NCBI GenBank assembly: GCA_015501075.1
Contig: JADNYJ010000250.1
Span: forward strand, 1-50,813
Origin: Gymnopilus junonius
Lineage: Eukaryota; Basidiomycota; Agaricomycetes; Agaricales; Galerinaceae
DNA length: 50,813 bases
Direction of reading: 5' to 3'
Part shown: piece by piece, positions 11,131-23,458 of the stretch
How positions within the stretch are numbered: the first letter of the stretch is position 1
Layout of the letters: each line of letters opens with the position of its first letter
Program-made: the position numbers and the translations under genes
Notes under the pieces: model-generated
What the model was told of the DNA's origin: nothing
The model's database searches: none
What the model saw: only the letters and a program-made list of their open reading frames with translations

Positions 11131-12479
11131 CTTCTTCACAAATGATATCATATAGAAATACCTCTTTTTGAATATAGATAGCCCTAGATATTATCTACCC
11201 AAACATATATCAATGATTGTCTATTTGAACTCTAGCACCATTTATTTTGGATGCTTTGACTCAATATGGAAAATAAGCTATCATTCAAATTATCAGTCTA
11301 AGCCTGCCAAATCTTGTGCCTGACTACCCAAACAGGAAGGGCACAACTACCAGAATGATAGTCTGATTGGTTAGATAACTCAGAAGAAGAATAAGTAGGC
11401 AACTTGTCAAAGAGCTTCACTGGTCAGATAGATTTACATTCTTCAGCAGCTCAGCAACAAAGCCTATCAGAATACTCAACATACCAGTTACATCATCTTG
11501 ATAAATCCTATAGAAAGGTAGAGTAGATTCAAAGCCAGCTGCAGCAAGTCACTCATAATTAGCCACCTCATTAAGACTACAGTTTATCACCAACATCAGT
11601 CAAGCTCTTCAGCTGTGTATTGCTTGACTTCTCTAGACATTTTCCAATGCTGGTACCTCTGAAACAAGCTATGATGAACACCATTTCATGTTTACATTTT
11701 CTACAATTACTAAGGACATCATTTCAACTACTGAGAAGGAAGTCAGTCAAAGCTCTGCAGTGCAGAAGAAGATCAGTTGTGGTATCAGGGTATCAGGGGT
11801 GACAAGGGTACTCAGGGCACTAGGGGTACCAAGTGCCATTGGGTAACTTTAAAAGACCATTGCACTGCAGAGGCAGAGGTGCTTCAATGTGCTATATTCT
11901 TCCTGTTGCTTTGGATTTACATCACTGAAATCTATTGGTCTTCCAGATCAGGGTCTCATTTTAGTGCAATTGATAAAAGATTGTGAAAAGCCCTCAACTA
12001 TATGTCTTTCCTTATTTTGAATGACAAGTGTATATTTTGTCATTTTATCCCCCCTTAGGCAAGAAATCATCCCCACTCCTACTCCTCTCATCTGACCTGA
12101 ACCTGTAGCATGGAAAACCAACCTGACCAATGTGTACTGAAAGAGGAGACCAATATGGGATCATGACTCAGAAATGAACCAACTTTGTAATGAATGGGAA
12201 CAATGGCTTCACTATAGCTGAATCATTCAGGGACCACCTGATTCTGAATGGAGAGAGAGATCAATCTGAGTTTAAAGGATGTGGAAAAGAGAATGCAAAA
12301 GAAGAAAAGCAAACCTATTATAAAAAGGGTGAAGTCTGCATTCTTCTAATTCAACCCACCTTGCCTTCCCCTCCTGTCTACTTACAGAACACCTCATTTT
12401 CCTCCAGTTATAATGGTCTCCCTTACTCATTGTCTTAATCTTGCTTTCCAATTCCCTGCCTCTGCCTCAGTCTCTTTCC

Positions 12480-12870
12480 ATGCCCTGCCCATTTCTATCC
12501 ATCCCTGCTAGCCACCCTCTCCTATCCTTGAGCAGCATGCTCAAGGAAATGAACAGTCTGGATTCCTCTCCAACCTTGCCCAGACTGATATCAACTCCCT
12601 TGATGTCTGCACCCTCTCTTTCAATGAATTTTGACAGTTTATCATGGAAGATAAGCAATTCATCTCTGTGCTTGAAGTCATTGAGTGCAACAACATGCTC
12701 TTTTCCCTCTTTACAGACTTCAAGGCTGATGTGGACTACACTGAATACCACCACTGCCAAGCAAGAGAGGTGCATCAATATGCAGAATGTTTCTTCCACC
12801 TTCTTTAACACTGCTGATTTGCTCAATGGATTAAGCCTCTTATCTGAAGCTGATGCAATCATCTTCAGCT
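12480..12870 (+). pseudogene. Decayed exon of an unknown gene
   Basis: The plus frame through LSNLAQTDINSLDVCTLS, FIMEDKQFISVLEVIE, NNMLFSLFTDFKADVDYTEY and CQAREVHQYAECFFH reads like real protein. It is split by TGA at 12632-12634, where an Arg (CGA) would fit. The product was not recognised. Longer open frames in other registers and on the opposite strand here are hydrophobic or Ser/Leu-biased and look like shadows of this exon. Confidence 0.45.
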
Positions 12871-12883
12871 ATGCACCCCTATT

Positions 12884-13065
12884 AGTGATGTGCAGGCTCA
12901 GGCTCAAAGCCCTAAGCCAGCCCAAGCTAGCCCTTAAAAGCCAAGCCAAGCCTGAGCCATCACTTGGGCTTCAGAGGGCTTATGGCTTGGGCTTGGATTC
13001 TTGGAAGCCTTGGGCCAGGGCCTAAGCCTAGGCTTTTCATGGCTCTACTGAGCTTTTAAAAGACA
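12884..13065. repeat. AAGCC/GGCTT-rich imperfect palindromic cluster
   Basis: Dense alternating AAGCC and GGCTT motifs (for example AGCCCAAGC against GCTTGGGCT) are preceded by TAGTGATGTGCAGGCTCAGG. Such subterminal motif crowding is seen at hAT ends, so this may be a solitary hAT or MITE terminus. No partner end was found. Confidence 0.4.
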
Positions 13066-14690
13066 AATATAAACATTTTTGAGGTCTTATTGATCCCCCT
13101 GTGATTCTCTAGGGCACAGTAAAAACCATTTCTCATATTAATACACAGGTTTGAACTCTAAATTATCTACAGATATGATGCACCATGGGATAAGCTAGAT
13201 GATGGAGGAGGGTGGTGTTCACATGAACTCACTGAGGCACATTTTAATGCTTATAGTCATTATAGACAGTATTATGGTATTTTATTATTATTCATGGATT
13301 GAAGTCAGAAACCCTTTTCTTAGGTGCTTCCAAAAGCCATTTATGCATGGATTCCCATGTGCTGATATTCATGTACTGCCAATATAGTTGCTATTGCCTG
13401 AAAAGGCCATCAGACATGGGTTAAAAAATCACCCTTCACCAGAATTCACCACTTTAGATCTCAAAGGTATAAATGAGCAAAAATAACATACATTGTTATA
13501 TATAATCTGGTTTACCAACATTACTGCCTACTTTGTCAAAAGTTTGCCTGCTTCCTGTATCCTAATGTCATACTTTCTGAAGACATTGGAAGTCTTGTAA
13601 TGCACCCAAGCAGTCCAATGAGATAGGGGCAATGCCATCTTCTTGACTATCAAAAAAAAATGAGGAGAGAGCTTATAAATAAATTTCACTGAGAAGCCAC
13701 ATACTATGCATAATGCCACCACTCCCTCTCCAATTCTTGCAATTTATTGGACATGGCATGATCATTCAAGTCCTTGGCCAAGAGCAATTTGAAGAGCTCA
13801 AGGACTTTCAGGTAAAGTTTGTCATAGGTCAGCTGGCTTTTTAAATTTCAGTGAAAGCCAAATACAAGCTAAGCAGTCATACAGTATAAGTAGAATATGA
13901 TGAGCAAGATAAAGTAAAAGTTTTATGACTCAATGCTGTGCAAGCCAATGGTATCATATTGATGAATTCCAGAGGCCTGTAAGAGTAAGCATATGTACCA
14001 GCAAACTTATGTTGCTTATCAAACAAAAATTTGCAGATAACATCTTGAATGACAGGATGGGCCCAGGATCTGACTACACCCTTTGTTGGAATCAGTCAGT
14101 CATGGTTGCAAAAATAAAGTATGAAACATGAATAAGGACATGATTTTATGGTGGTATCCATGTGGCATCTTATTAAGGCCATAAAGCTTAAATGTTGATG
14201 GTAACTTTTCTAGATCTGTTGGAGTTGAAAGCATGATATGCAGGTCCTTTTTTCCATAGATTTGAGATGGGTGTATGGCTGTAAAAGAGGAACAGTAGCA
14301 AGAAAATAATTCATCACTGCAAATTTTTTCATAACAAACAGGAACTTGTGGTGAGCATTGTTGTGTGCAGTCTTAAACTATAACAAATTAATGCAGACAA
14401 TGTTTGGATATTCTCATCAACCATGGACTCTCTAAGTAGTATAATTACTGATACCTGAAAACCATTCTTTTATGTGATACTTACATTCTTTTCATCCTGA
14501 TTTTTTCCTCTGTACATCTCAGTGGGTTACCACCACTGAGATGTGAGTTCATTGTTAGCTATCCTTATATGTACCATAACTGATGAGTGGATCTCCAAAT
14601 CATCTTCTGTCTTTTCTAAAAATGTACATTGTTGATAAATAAAGGATAAAGGCAATATCATTACTTGAAAAGACATAATGAGAGGGAAAA
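13066..14690. other. Stretch with no supported gene
   Basis: AT-rich, almost CpG-free sequence with short open frames only. A minus-strand segment near 13528-13650 (SHWTAWVHYKTSNVFRK) could be an isolated exon, but nothing connects to it. Confidence 0.5.
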
Positions 14691-15369
14691 AAAGATTCCA
14701 TACTTATAAAGGACCTTTGCCTGCATTCTGCTGCTGCTGCCACTGCCACAATGATAATAAATCTTCAATTTCCTTCATTTCAGCCTGCAATAAATTTCCA
14801 ATATGTGTGCTACTACTGGGATCTTGGGAAGACAAGTCCTCCATCTGATAGTCAGTAGATTGCCAGGTGCCACCTGAAGAGGATCCTTGAATAAAATCTT
14901 GCTCAGCTTGAAAATAATATGTCAGGTCTCTGGGAACCTCTTCTCCAGTTCATGTGAAGGTTGTATTAGCATGAGCATTGCCTATGGGCAAGGATATTCA
15001 TCAGTAAAGTTGCGGGATAAGGATAAGTCACTGAGAGATTCTGGCACACCCTCATAATAAATCAAATCTTTAGCAAAAGCAGTTGGAAGTTCACTCTGGA
15101 CTGACTCTGCTATAGTTAGAAATTTACCCTGGACCAACTGCACTGTTTCTCTAACTTCTTTCTGCCACTGGGCAACAACATGAATGAGGTCCTCTGCCAG
15201 GACTGAGGCATTGATATTTATAATGTAAAATTTGAAAAAATTATTGTCCTCAAGAGTGAATTTCTTGAGGGGGGAAGAAGATAGGTTGTACTTTTGCCTT
15301 TAGAAAAGATTTGAGGAATTTAGGATTATAAAAAAATTAATCACAAGACATACTGTTTGAATGACCACC

Positions 15370-15809
15370 TGTTATGACTTTAACAATAGAACTTAATCAA
15401 TGCGATTAAGTCTAGCATAGTAGTCATAGAGGTCAGTTTAATGAAGTTCTTAAGGTATTGTCTTTGATTGAAGAATGCCTTAAGGTTCAAGTTTGCTCTG
15501 GTTGTTACTAGAGTAGATTACTCAAGAACAAGCTAAAGTACACTATAGTCTAGCTACAGTTTATATACTATTTGTGACTGATAATAAATGTAAATGGAAC
15601 AATATCAAAACAGGGAAATTGGAAGGGGTTGATCATCGAAGGGGCACTATGGGAGGGGTGATGATCAAAGGAAAAATATTATCTGCATAATTGTAAGAGA
15701 ACAAATGATCATCTTTGCCAAGATGAAAACTATATAAATAACAATCAGATGATAATAAATAAAAGAGATGAGCATGATGATAAGATAAGGAAAATGAGGA
15801 GTCATAACA
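15370..15809 (-). mobile_element. Solo LTR of gypsy G1 family, old copy
   Basis: 440 bp starting TGTTATGACT and ending AGTCATAACA, flanked by the 5-bp duplication CCACC (15365-15369 and 15810-15814). It matches, in reverse orientation, the LTR at 22696-23156 and, in the same orientation, that at 39538-39988. No internal retroelement sequence remains, so it arose by LTR-LTR recombination. It lies in an exon of the 14.7-17.4 kb gene. Only two CpGs remain. Confidence 0.92.
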
Positions 15810-16880
15810 CCACCAGTCTTCCATCATTTTCATTAACATCAGGCCAGCATAATCATCCTTCTTCCCATGGAAAAGGGAATCCAAGAACATTTTGAAGAGA
15901 CCTCAAATCTTCACAGCTATTTCCCCTTCCCTTGCCCTTGCCAGGTGTGAACTCTCTGATAGCACTGTATATCTAATTGCAAAGATACTCAAAAGAAAGG
16001 AGAGATAGAATAAATGTGAGCTCACCACCATGTTCATAAGAGCCACCATGTTGAAGAGCAAACTGTTTTGGAATCTGAAACCCTGGTCAATAGGAATTTT
16101 TGCACTGCCAGGTCCAAATAAAAAATTGAATAACAAATTCCTGGAAGTTAAATTATTCCAGTAGCCAGGGTTGCCCTTGATAAAAACTAGTTAAGAACAA
16201 ACAATGAAAACTAAGAAATTCATACCTGGGTATCTGGACATCCATCAGTAAAAGCCAGAACCCTAGCAGTTCTATTTTTTGGTAATGCAGCATTATAGCA
16301 TCTCAGATAATCAGGCAACTCAAGGAGATCCCACTGTGAAAGGGTCAACAGGTGGATCTTCAAATCTAGTGCCTGCTCATTCAATATGTGGAGGGTGTGT
16401 GTGATACCCTCAACATTTCCCAAGTTATACATGTTTGGCACCAGTTGTTCTGCCATCCCAAACAGGTGCTTGTGTGCAAGGTCAACTATATTGATAAGCT
16501 AATAAAAACAGGAACATAGATTAGTTGACTTAGTTCAAGTTGAAATAACAGGAAATAGACTATTTTTATGCAGGAATCAACTTACCACTTTGAAGTTGCC
16601 CTTAGGAAGATCATCCAGTCATGAAAGGTCCTAAAGAGATTGTTAAACAATTAGTGACCCTATTCCCACTACAAAATAATTTCAGCCAAGCTTGAAATGA
16701 ACCTTCTCCAAATCCATTGTCAGGTCAATTACCTCTCTCTTCTTGCTAGCCAATCCAACAAGCTGGGCCTGTAATTCTGCAGACCTTGTGGTTTTCTTTC
16801 TCATTGCACCTGTTCTGGGTGGTTGTTTGGAAAATGCAAGAGCTGGCTTGAAAAGCTCCAAAGAGGAAAGCAAGGGACCC

Positions 16881-17235
16881 TTGGTGGAATTCCTGGAAAA
16901 GCACTCTCTTGATGAGACCTTTGCACCATTGGAGGGGATGATAGGGGTTGACTTCACATTGGAATTGTCTGAACTCTCTGAACTCTTGTCATCAGAGGGT
17001 GGCATAGAAGGAGTGTTATCTTGCCTCCCAGAAGAGTGCTTTCTTGATGAAAGCCTTGCACTATTGGAAGAGGTGACAAAGGTAGACTTTTCATTGGAAT
17101 TGTCTAAACTCTCATCATCAAAGGGTGGTACAGAAGGAGCATTATCTCACCTCCCAGAAGAGCACTCTCTTGATAAGACCTCTGCACTGTTGGAAGGGGA
17201 AATAGAGGACAACTTTGCTGAACTCTCATTTTGGG
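16881..17235 (-). repeat. In-gene tandem repeat, ~130-bp unit, about three copies
   Basis: Three adjacent units encode variants of a Ser-rich ~43-residue repeat in the 14.7-17.4 kb gene. At one equivalent position unit 1 has TGA (SGR, stop, DN) and unit 2 has CAA (SGRQDN). Both are one transition from CGA, on opposite strands. Confidence 0.6.
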
Positions 17236-17370
17236 AAGGTGAGCTGGAAGGAGCATCATCTGTAATTTGCTTTGGATGGGAGGGAGTGGGGGCTAAAATG
17301 GGTTGAACTACAGCATCACCCACTGGAGGTGTATTTGACAGCTGAGGGAGCACATTTCCTATCACCATGG

Positions 17371-19300
17371 TCTGGCCTGAAGCTGCTGTTAAGGAAATAA
17401 CTCAGATATTCATAGAGAGGTGTTTTTGGTTGAGGTCCATTTAGGCACTGAGAATCTTGTCCTCAACTTCCTTCTCATTAGATGAGTCTCCCTGCTCTTT
17501 AAAGGGGTCAGACCATTTATATGCTACCTACCAGAAAAAGGAGCCACACCTCTGAGGCTGGTGGTCTGAGCATCAGTTTCCATCTCTTCAATGACAGGAG
17601 AACTTGGAGAGACATAGTCATCACTCACCATTATATTGGCATTAAATGCTGGGTTGAGTGCCTGAGCCAGTCCAACCAAATTCTCTGATTCGCCAACTTT
17701 TGTTGTCTATTTTAGCATGACTTCACATTTAATGTGGTCATAGTCAAGACTGTATTGGCTAGGATGCACTCAAGTGAGATAATGATAGTGGAGATAAAAT
17801 AAGGGCAATCTTTACTGTCATGGGGCTCTGATCAACTGAGTCCAATTTCAGGAATGGGATGAGATTCTGTGGCTTGTGATATTACTATAGAAAGACAAAG
17901 GCATAATGGAATTACCTCTGATGAACCACTGCCTAACATCAACCTTTTCCACTGGGAGGGCTTTTAATAAGCTGGCCAAAAAATCTGAGGGCTTCAGTTC
18001 CCTCAACAACAGTTTAAGAATGAGTAGCCAGAGTATTTGTTCAACTTCCATAATAAGAGGGGGGTTTTCATTGCCTAGACTTTCAAAAGCCTTTGAAAAA
18101 AATCAATCAGCTTATGACTCTCAATGAAAAAAGACACCTGCCTGAATTAGTGCATGTTTGCCTGTGGTGAATAGGTAAAGCAGGCTGATGAATAATGCAT
18201 GAAGGAGAACTAATTGCCTTTGTTGATCTGCTTTATCCATTTCAACTGAGTCTCTGCAATGAAGAGATGTTAATTTTAGAGAATAGAAATTAATATGCAA
18301 CATACAAACTGTTACATCTGTTACTTCACTTTAACAGTGCACCTTCTTCATCTGGTTTATTAAATCCAGCAATGATGCTAGCTGCATCAATACCAGAGGA
18401 GGAGGAGGAGAAGGAGGACTCTGTTGTACTGTATACTGACTAAAATTTCTGTAGCTAAATGAAATGACTATGGCTGATTTCCAAAATCTGTTCACAAAAC
18501 CTGGTCAAAATAATGATGACAGGGATTCCACTTGTGGCATCAAGGGACAGCAATAGAGTTTCAGTACATGAGAGGAGGGGAAGAAGAGTAATCTTTCCTA
18601 GACAGATGTCAATTCTTCATATGTGATATGTATTGAAATAAACAAGAGTGGGTAAATCTTGTGGCAAATGAGTAAAGTAAATACACAAATTTTAGTACTT
18701 TAAATATGTAGCTACCATTTATAAAGGAAGACTGGATAGTTACTGATGAATGCTGAGGCAGTGGCATCTTTCATGCCAAGTGAGTATAATTCAAACATTC
18801 CAACATAAAGAGTAGGCAGAATGCCCAAGCAGTGTCCTATGGGTATGAGGGTAGCCCAGGTGCTACCATGTCTCTGTTGTTTGGATGTGCTGTGTGGGCT
18901 CTATCATCAACCTGGCTTTTTTAAAGTCCATAAAAAAACTCTTTGTACTGAGGGAAAATATCTGGTCTTTATACAGTTAAAAATGATGACTAGTTTAAAA
19001 CATTTGAATGACAAATATGTCTTGCAGGCAAAGTACACAATAGTCTAGTCTTGCAAAAAGAATAACAGATATTCCAATATTCTCAAAATCAGCCATTGCC
19101 TGCATTATTGATTGAATCCACTGAAAGAACACAAACCCCAGGCCAGCCATGGAGCTTTTGGAAAGTCATTACTTCACTAGAATGATATAGTAAGCAGATA
19201 GAAATATAAAGCATGCAGTATGAACAGCTGCTGATACTTTTATGCTCTATCATTTTACCATTGGCAGACCATCTATATCCCATCCAATCCCAGCATCTCC
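17371..19300. other. Degenerate stretch, possible upstream exons
   Basis: Mostly CpG-free. A minus-strand segment at 17930-18051 (LKPSDFLASLLKALPVEK, VDVRQWFIRG followed by a GTAATT donor) looks like a real exon, possibly of the same minus-strand gene. The remainder shows no coherent coding. Confidence 0.4.
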
Positions 19301-19309
19301 ATGGAACTA

Positions 19310-20157
19310 CAGTGAATCAAAAACTGTAAGTTTGGGCCAAGAAAACCATTGAAGATGCACCTCTGAAGACCTTGCCATGCTTTTTGTCATTCATGTGTTC
19401 TCCAAGCATGGCATCCCCAAACACGTCACCTCCAACTGTGGACCTGAATTTGTCTCCGCTTCTTCCAATCCTTAGGAAAAGCACTTGACATGAAACTCCA
19501 TTTCACTTCTGGATACCATCCTGAAGGTGATGGCCAGACTGAACATACTAATCAGACACTAGAGCAATACATTGCAACTATCAGCAAGACAATTGGTCAA
19601 GTCTATTACCTCTTGCAGAGTTTGCTTACAACAATGCTCCTAGTGCTACTACTGGAATTTCACCATTCTTCACTAATAAAGGTTACCACCCTAACATGGC
19701 TATCCACCCTGAATGTGACCTTGCCTCTGCTCATGCTCACAATTTTGTTGTTGATCTAGATGAATTACAAAAAGAACTCAAGAATGCTATCACTGAATCA
19801 CAAAAGTGTTATCAAGTCTCTGCTGACCTCCGACAAACTCTGCCCCCTGACTTCCAAGTCAGACAGCAAGCATTCATCAAAGCAAAGTTCTTCCACACCA
19901 CACATCCCTCCAAGAAACTCTCTGAAAAATATTACAGTCCTTTTGATATCATTGCCAAAGCTGGCACACACTCCTTTACCTTATGACTTCCTGACTCCAT
20001 GCACAGTGTTCACCCAGTTTACCACATTTCTATGCTGGAACCATTTACTCTGAATGACATTCTGAATCAGACTCAATCTCCACCTCCACCTGTTGAAGTC
20101 AAAGGCAAAATTGAATATGAAATTGCCAAAGTCCTCAACTCCAAGCTTGATCAATGA
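19310..20157 (+). pseudogene. Ty3/gypsy integrase and chromodomain fragment (family G2)
   Basis: Across shifting frames the sequence encodes an integrase core end (KALDMKLHFTSGYHPEGDGQ, TEHTNQTLEQYIATIS), including the conserved YHPxxDGQTE motif with the downstream catalytic Glu. The GPY/F region follows, then a chromodomain-like tail (VEVKGKIEYEIAKVLNSK, LLYLVCWLGYKG). The protease, RT and RNase H are absent, and no LTR is seen at either side. It is unlike the G1 gypsy family elsewhere in the window. Several frameshifts and stops make it non-functional. Confidence 0.85.
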
Positions 20158-20265
20158 TGCAAGTGCAAGCTATTGTACTTGGTTTGCTGGTTAGGTTACA
20201 AAGGCACCAATGAAGAACAATCTTGGCTAAAAGAAAAAAATTTTAAAACTCTACAAAACCACTAT

Positions 20266-21341
20266 CTACTGATGAGTGTGCTTTGCTGGCACCTCATACA
20301 CCCTCATTCCTTCTAATCCTCTGTCATCCTCATCCTCCTCTGAATCTGATGAATCATCCCTTTTCCTTTTCAACACCTTAACCTCTCCTTCACTCTTACT
20401 CCCCATTTTCATGTCTGACCTCTCCTCCTCCTGTCCATGCACCACCACTCCAACTACCTCCTTCTCTGACTCCTCTGACTCCTCTGACTTGTCCACCTCA
20501 ACTTTCTTCCCTGTGTCTAAGGCCACCATGACCCTCTCATACCTCCCATTCAAGTACTCTGCCTCCATGTCAATCTCCTCCTGGTCTGACAGTACATACT
20601 CCAATGCACTTGGCTCCGATGGTGCATATGGGGGATCTTGAATCCAGGACATGTCTTCCAACAAGTCCCGATCTCCCTCAGGTATTGAACAATGTGCTTG
20701 ATACCTGGCCCCTTCTGTGCCTCTGCCATCATCTTGGACTTGGGCTTTGCCACCCCATTGCCTTGGCTGGTCATACCTCTGACTCCGCCCAACCCTCTGA
20801 CCTTGCAGCTCCTCTGCCAATGTTGCAACCCTTGCACTGCATTTTGCAGTGCTTGCATGATGCCACCTTGCTGGTTCCCTCCCTAAAAACAAATCACAAG
20901 TCAATAATTAAATCATAACAAAGAAAAATAAAGACTGAGACTTACCTTGGCCATAGGCATGTTGCCCCTGCCCACACGCACTGAATGCAGATGACTCCAA
21001 TCACTGCCTCGTATACTCCAGCTGACTCCCGCATCACAACCACTTTCTGCTGCATTGCAGCTGCCTTCTCCTTTGGCTGCACCTTCTTCTTCCCCTTCCT
21101 GGTTTTCCTCTGCTCTGCCTCCACTGCCTTCTCTGCCTCTGCTGCCTCCTCTGCCTCAGCAGCCCTCCATGCTTCTTCTGCCACCTGTTCCACCTCTGCA
21201 CACTCCTCTGCCTCCCATCACTTCTGCTCCATTCATTCTTGCTTCTGATGAAGCTCTTTCCCCTGGAGCGTGAGTTTCTGCCCTGTGCTTGAGATCTTTG
21301 AGGTCTTTGAGATCCTCTGAGTCAGAATTGGTGTGTGACAT
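20266..21341 (-). pseudogene. Unknown coiled-coil protein with Cys motifs
   Basis: The ATG at 21341 gives MSHTNSDSEDLKDLKDLKH. An Ala/Glu-rich coiled coil (AEEAWRAAEAEEAAEAEKAV) and ICIQCVWAGATCLWPR, with paired cysteines, follow after a frame change. A 63-nt intron (20883-20945) leads to an exon with QALQNAVQGLQHWQR in one register and an acidic C-terminus (SDSEEDEDDRGLEGMRVYEV) ending at 20266. The EEAWRxAE...C-x2-C layout resembles Zn-finger-like repetitive families in mushroom genomes (recall, unverified). At least two frameshifts are needed, so it is called broken. Confidence 0.5.
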
Positions 21342-21525
21342 ATCAATGGGGGGGAGGTAGAATGATAATACTGGAGAGAGGACCAAATGAAAATTTCAAA
21401 ACAATCAAAACCAACCAGCATGTGACCATTCCCATGCACAGGCCTCAAGGTTCAGCCTAAGGGGGAAATACTGTTATATATGTGCCTCCAACCAACTCCG
21501 ATCTCTGACTATATGAACTCCAACC

Positions 21526-22388
21526 TCATGATCTCCTCAAAATACTACAAGTCCCAGAACACGTCTTCTGGGTCAGAGGGAACTGTGGGCTTGTCAACCT
21601 GCATCTGATCAGCTGGGTCATCATCAGCATTCTCATCATCACTACCCTTCTCAATTTCAGAGAGACAAGGAGGACAGTCAGGGGATTGGGGTACAGGAGC
21701 AGATGGTTGGAAAATGGGAGGATGATCAGGTGATGCAACTGAGGGAGTAGAGGCCCGCAGGACAGGATGCATAGCAGCAGTAGGTGGAGCCATGGAACCA
21801 GAGGGCTGTGGAATGGAGGCTCAGCAGATGGGTCCATGGGAACAGAGGCCTGCAGTGCACAATGTTCAGATGATTTAGCTGCCATGGCAGAGACCCACGG
21901 CATGATTGAAGCAGCAGATGGGGCCACAGGAGCTGGATCCTTGGGCAGAGCAGTGTGCAGGGTGATTTTTCTAGGGCAGGGAGGGATGTGGTGTTCTTCA
22001 ACAGGTGGGGCAGGGGAGATAACAGCACATGGGGCTGCATCTGTTTTCGCAGCCCCCCATCTGGTCAGGAGAACCAATATCATTTGACAAACTTGTCATC
22101 CGTGGTCTGTGTGTCCTTGTACAGCTTCCCAAACATCCAACAGAAAAGCTTTTTCTCTAGCATGACCTTCTTCTTGTCATTGGCCAGGGATTTGTAAATT
22201 TTCTGGACCCAGGCCTGAAATAGAATTCATAAGTAAAGCAACACATCCCGAATCAAACACAGACTCACCAATTCCTCCCAGAGGTCAGCAGCCTTTTCCT
22301 GGATTGTTCTAGCCCTCAAACTTTCAAGAATACATATTTCTGATGCATCCAGGGCAGCAAGGAAGTTGGTAAAGGACATGGAGGGCAT
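21526..22388 (-). pseudogene. Unknown gene with folded N-terminus and Pro-rich acidic tail
   Basis: The ATG at 22388 gives MPSMSFTNFLAALDASEICI, then LRARTIQEKAADLWEELV. A 54-nt intron (22215-22268, GTGAGT...TTTCAG) joins to AWVQKIYKSLANDKKKVMLE and LFCWMFGKLYKDTQ. The tail is Pro/Ser-rich and ends in acidic SDDENADDDPADQMQVD. Two register changes are needed in the tail. The product was not recognised. The gene lies head to head with the unknown gene starting at 22592, with ~200 bp between the start codons. Confidence 0.5.
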
Positions 22389-22695
22389 GTTTGCACAGTA
22401 TCAGTCACAGGAGGGTGGACTCTGGATGGTGGTTGGTGAGAAAGAAGTGGTTGATTTCTTTGTTGATGGCTGATGTGGCATGACTAAAGTTTTCACATAA
22501 CTGGGCAGGCACATGATCATTGTGTATTGCAATCACAGCACAGTGTGAACATTATCTTATCACAAATCTTGTCCTAAATGCTCACTCAACAATGCCAAAA
22601 GATGCTCCTAAACACCTGCCAGCACATGTCTGGGACAAACAGAAGGGACCAGAGCCTCAATCAGAGGCATTACCTCCAGGTTTTGCCATGATCTG

Positions 22696-23156
22696 TGTTA
22701 TGATCCCCCATTTTCTCTTATCTTATCACATCTCTCTTTTCTCTTATCAATTATCAATGGATTTGTTATTTATATAGTTTTCATCATGATCATCTTTGCT
22801 CTCAAAGATGATCATTCTTTCTCTTACTCAAATATGCAGACAATCTTCCCTTTCTGATCATCACCCCTTCCATATTGCCTCTGTGATGATCATCCCTCTC
22901 TGATTCCCCTTGTTTCAATATTGTTTCATTTATATTAATATCAACCCCAAATAGTATATAAACCATAGCTAGTCTACATTGTACTTTAGCTTGTTCTTGA
23001 GAATATTATCTCTTGTAACAACCAGAGTGAACTTGACCCACTAAGGCAATCTTCTGTTGAAGACAATACCTTAGTGGACTTCATCGAATGACCTCTATGA
23101 CTACTATGCTAGACCTTATCTTATCAGATTAAGTTCTATCATCAATGTCCTAACAA
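22696..23156 (+). repeat. Gypsy G1 5' LTR
   Basis: 461 bp from TGTTATGATC to TGTCCTAACA. It is the reverse complement of the solo LTRs at 15370 and 39538. A TATA-like GTATATAAACC is near 22953. Only one CpG remains. The first bases of the internal region (AAAGAACAAGCTACCATCTC) also occur next to the LTR at 48246. Confidence 0.9.
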
Positions 23157-23458
23157 AAGAACAAGCTACCATCTCATTCAATGCTTCTGCCTAGCAAGCA
23201 TTATCTGCTGACACTACGGCTTGAAGAAGAGGACAATTCACCACTAGTTTTAGTGATGAAGAATTCTCTGACCCAAACACCAATTGAACCTCTGACACAG
23301 GAGTGTCAGATGAATATAACTCCCTGTCTGAAGGAGATGAACCTCCTCTTGCATGATTGACATCCTTTGGATTTACCATCCAAGAACCTGCCATATTAAG
23401 ACACAACTTTGAATGTTTGCTAGATACTCTACTCAGATCTCAACCCATCTTTTACCCA

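Larger units (their letters stand above)
9145..12470. other. CpG-free non-coding tract
   Basis: About 3.3 kb with no convincing gene. From 10441 to 12120 I read every line and found no CG dinucleotide, while TG and CA are plentiful. Short open frames here do not resemble proteins. It contains a hexamer tract (10245-10385) and degenerate ~85-bp repeats (10961-11130). This is what long-methylated, deaminated repeat DNA looks like. Confidence 0.7.
14695..17370 (-). pseudogene. Multi-exon unknown gene, split by a solo LTR
   Basis: Read from 17370 downward. The N-terminal part is a Ser-rich region with tandem ~43-residue repeats (NSAEVLSRECSSGR, NSARLSSRKHSSGR, NGAKVSSRECFSRN) and an ELQAQLVGLASKKREV helix. 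Exon 16586-16630 holds DLS, TGA, LDDLPKGNFKV. Exon 16226-16498 has DLAHKHLFGMAEQLVP and LPDYLRCYNAALPKNR. Exon 16026-16175 has GNPGYWNNLTSRNLLFNFLF. The next exon (from 15972) has IYSAIREFTPGKGKG and LRSLQNVLGFPFPW. Coding resumes beyond the LTR with LPPLKKFTLEDNNFFKFY and AEDLIHVVAQWQKEV. The function was not recognised. The clean introns indicate a once-functional host or element gene, now carrying several TGA stops. Confidence 0.6.

Noticed and set aside
11775..11835. Collagen-like Gly-x-y peptide from the GGGT-rich stretch
   Set aside because: A short G-rich repeat (ATCAGGGT variants) without a supported gene around it.
12441..13025. 194-codon plus-strand frame as a gene
   Set aside because: Ser/Leu-rich, low-information composition. 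A different frame across 12480-12870 looks like the true decayed exon.
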